Shown here piece after piece: positions 7,660-9,285 of a stretch of 9,285 nt of DNA. The notes below the pieces were generated by a model, which was not told the DNA's origin, made no database searches, and worked only from the letters and a program-made list of their open reading frames with translations. The stretch's first letter is position 1; each line of letters opens with the position of its first letter. Made by a program: the position numbers and the translations under genes. The stretch is from an uncultured Methylococcaceae bacterium (lineage in GTDB: Bacteria > Pseudomonadota > Gammaproteobacteria > Methylococcales > Methylomonadaceae): contig CAJAHC010000187.1 of the NCBI GenBank assembly GCA_903939355.1, forward strand, positions 1 to 9,285, given 5' to 3'.

Positions 7660-9285
7660 GTGTTAATTTTTAGATTACTTCCAGTGCTAGCGCTTATTTT
7701 GCTGAATAGTTGTGCTGATTCTCCAGCAAAACCAAGTGATTTTAAGGAGTCTGTTGCGCCTGTAAAGGCACTAGAGGTGAAAGAAAAGGTTAAGCAAAAA
7801 GTACAAAAATCATCAATTGATCCGGAAATACTTTATACGTTATTAACGGCAGAACTTGCAGGCCAAAGAGGGCAGTATGATATTGCTTTGGATGGTTATA
7901 TGGAAGTTGCTAAACGTACGCAAGATCCAAAGTTTTCCGAAAGAGCAGTTATGATCGCTATGTATGTGAAAAATAGCAATAAAACAAAAGAAGCACTGAA
8001 TTTATGGTTACGACAAGATCCTAAGAATCTGTCAGCGAGAAAAATTGCAGCATTATTGGCATTAAGAACTGGAAATAAATCCGAAGCTACCGAGCATTTA
8101 AATGCGATGATAGTTTTTGATTCTGCTGGTTTTGAAAGTGCTTTGCTGGAATTGACTGGCGTTATAGAAAAGGAAGGTAGAGTAGATATTATTGGTGACG
8201 TGCTAGATGATTTGTCAAAAAAGCATAAAGATAAAGCTGAAATATATTTTATTCAATCATTGTTGGCGTTGCAGAAGAAAGACAAGAATTTGGCAGAAAC
8301 AAAAATTCAACAGGCGTTAAGGTTAAAGCCAGATTGGGAGAAGGCTCTTATTTTGCAAGCTCAGATTGCTGTATTTTCTGGGGATTTAGATAAAGCAAAG
8401 TTGTTGTTAAGTGATGCATCAGATAAGTATCCCGAAAATAGTAAGATTAATAGAATGTTCGCTCAGATTTTAATAAAAACTGGGGGATATAAAGAAGCGA
8501 TTGAAGTGTATCAAAAAATCATATTAATAGATCCTAAGGATGTTGAAAGTCAATTTGCTGAAGGTTTGGTATATTTACAATTGGATCAAGATCAACAAGC
8601 TCAAGACATTTTTAAAAAGATGCTGGATCAGCCTGATTGGCGATATCAAGCATGTTTTTATTTGGGAAAAATAGAAGAAAAGCAAGGGCGCTTGAAAAAA
8701 GCACTATCATGGTTTGATGAGGTAATTGATGGGCCATTTGCCTTTGATGCATCAGTTTCAGCAATCTCTTTGCTTCAGAAAGAAAGGCATTTAGAAGAAG
8801 CCAATTCTCGATTAAGTCTTTTGCAGATTAAGTTTCCCAAGCAAAAATTACGATTGTTGCTAGTACAGGCTGATTTATATAATCAGCAAAAGAAATACGA
8901 AGAAGCTTTAGCTATTTTAACTAATGGATTGATTGATTTTCCAAATCAAAAAGAACTGCTATATACAAGGGCTTTGATAGCAGAACGGATTAATAAGTTT
9001 GATATAGCGGAAATTGATCTGAAGAAAATATTAGAAATTGATCCCGATAATGTAGAGGCGTTAAATGCCTTAGGCTATACCCTGCTAAATAATCCTGGCC
9101 GTTACGCCGAAGCCGAAAAATTTTTGCGGAAAGCGCTTGCACTTGAGCCAAATGAGGCGGTCATAATTGACAGTTATGGGTGGCTTCAGTTTAAATTAGG
9201 CAATTTTGAAGCGGCGCTAAAGTATTTGCAGCAGGCATATGAAAAGCAGCCAGAAAATGAGATAGCTGCGCATCTTGCCGAAGTA
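7660..9285 (+). CDS. TPR-repeat outer-membrane lipoprotein, LbcA-like (3' end outside window)
   Basis: Open from a GTG start to the window edge: 542 codons without a stop, 3' end missing. The N-terminus is a lipoprotein signal peptide: R5, hydrophobic stretch L6-L15, lipobox LNSC with Cys18 as the predicted acylated residue. Ala follows the Cys, not Asp, so sorting to the outer membrane is inferred. After a Lys-rich linker (about 35-50) the protein is a helical solenoid of degenerate TPRs; the clearest are near 192-225, 262-292, 397-429, 432-463, 465-499 (GYTLL...AEAEKFLRKALALEP) and 502-533. The position divergent from hemA matches Pseudomonas aeruginosa PA4667 (LbcA), an outer-membrane lipoprotein that binds and activates the periplasmic protease CtpA; lolB follows there. 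Orthology is inferred from architecture and synteny only. It could otherwise be another TPR scaffold lipoprotein. Codon use is more AT-rich than in the neighbouring enzymes. Confidence 0.9.
   Translation, partial: MLIFRLLPVLALILLNSCADSPAKPSDFKESVAPVKALEVKEKVKQKVQKSSIDPEILYTLLTAELAGQRGQYDIALDGYMEVAKRTQDPKFSERAVMIAMYVKNSNKTKEALNLWLRQDPKNLSARKIAALLALRTGNKSEATEHLNAMIVFDSAGFESALLELTGVIEKEGRVDIIGDVLDDLSKKHKDKAEIYFIQSLLALQKKDKNLAETKIQQALRLKPDWEKALILQAQIAVFSGDLDKAKLLLSDASDKYPENSKINRMFAQILIKTGGYKEAIEVYQKIILIDPKDVESQFAEGLVYLQLDQDQQAQDIFKKMLDQPDWRYQACFYLGKIEEKQGRLKKALSWFDEVIDGPFAFDASVSAISLLQKERHLEEANSRLSLLQIKFPKQKLRLLLVQADLYNQQKKYEEALAILTNGLIDFPNQKELLYTRALIAERINKFDIAEIDLKKILEIDPDNVEALNALGYTLLNNPGRYAEAEKFLRKALALEPNEAVIIDSYGWLQFKLGNFEAALKYLQQAYEKQPENEIAAHLAEV

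Overview
The window looks like ordinary chromosomal core genome of a gammaproteobacterium. It is fairly AT-rich (roughly 40% G+C judged by eye, lower in the last gene and the spacers). The hemA-prfA-prmC cluster with a divergent TPR lipoprotein gene beside hemA, and the ilvB-ilvN-ilvC order, both match Pseudomonas-like gammaproteobacterial maps. A methanotroph of the Methylococcales is possible from the protein flavour and the M67-type JAMM gene after prmC, but this is a guess.

Layout from left to right: (1) A short edge region with a degenerate REP-like palindrome and an excellent bidirectional Rho-independent terminator. (2) On the minus strand, ilvB-ilvN-ilvC, the first two enzymes of branched-chain amino acid synthesis: the acetolactate synthase large and small subunits and ketol-acid reductoisomerase. 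(3) A 290-bp AT-rich spacer that holds a likely terminator for the preceding operon and the 5' leader of ilvB. (4) On the minus strand, hemA-prfA-prmC-JAMM: glutamyl-tRNA reductase, peptide release factor 1, the methyltransferase that modifies the GGQ motif of release factors, and a small JAMM/MPN metallopeptidase. (5) A 249-bp divergent promoter region. (6) On the plus strand, a GTG-started TPR lipoprotein resembling LbcA of Pseudomonas, running off the right edge.

The genes fall into three transcription units: hemA to JAMM (leftward), ilvBNC (leftward) and the TPR lipoprotein (rightward). Two junctions, ilvB/ilvN and hemA/prfA, are exact TAA-ATG abutments, which suggests translational coupling. 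PrmC acts directly on the PrfA encoded next to it. All seven complete proteins have family-typical lengths and intact key residues where I could check them. I found no mobile element, CRISPR array, RNA gene, prophage or defence system. I see no convincing undescribed system; the items worth a second look are small regulatory or context points.
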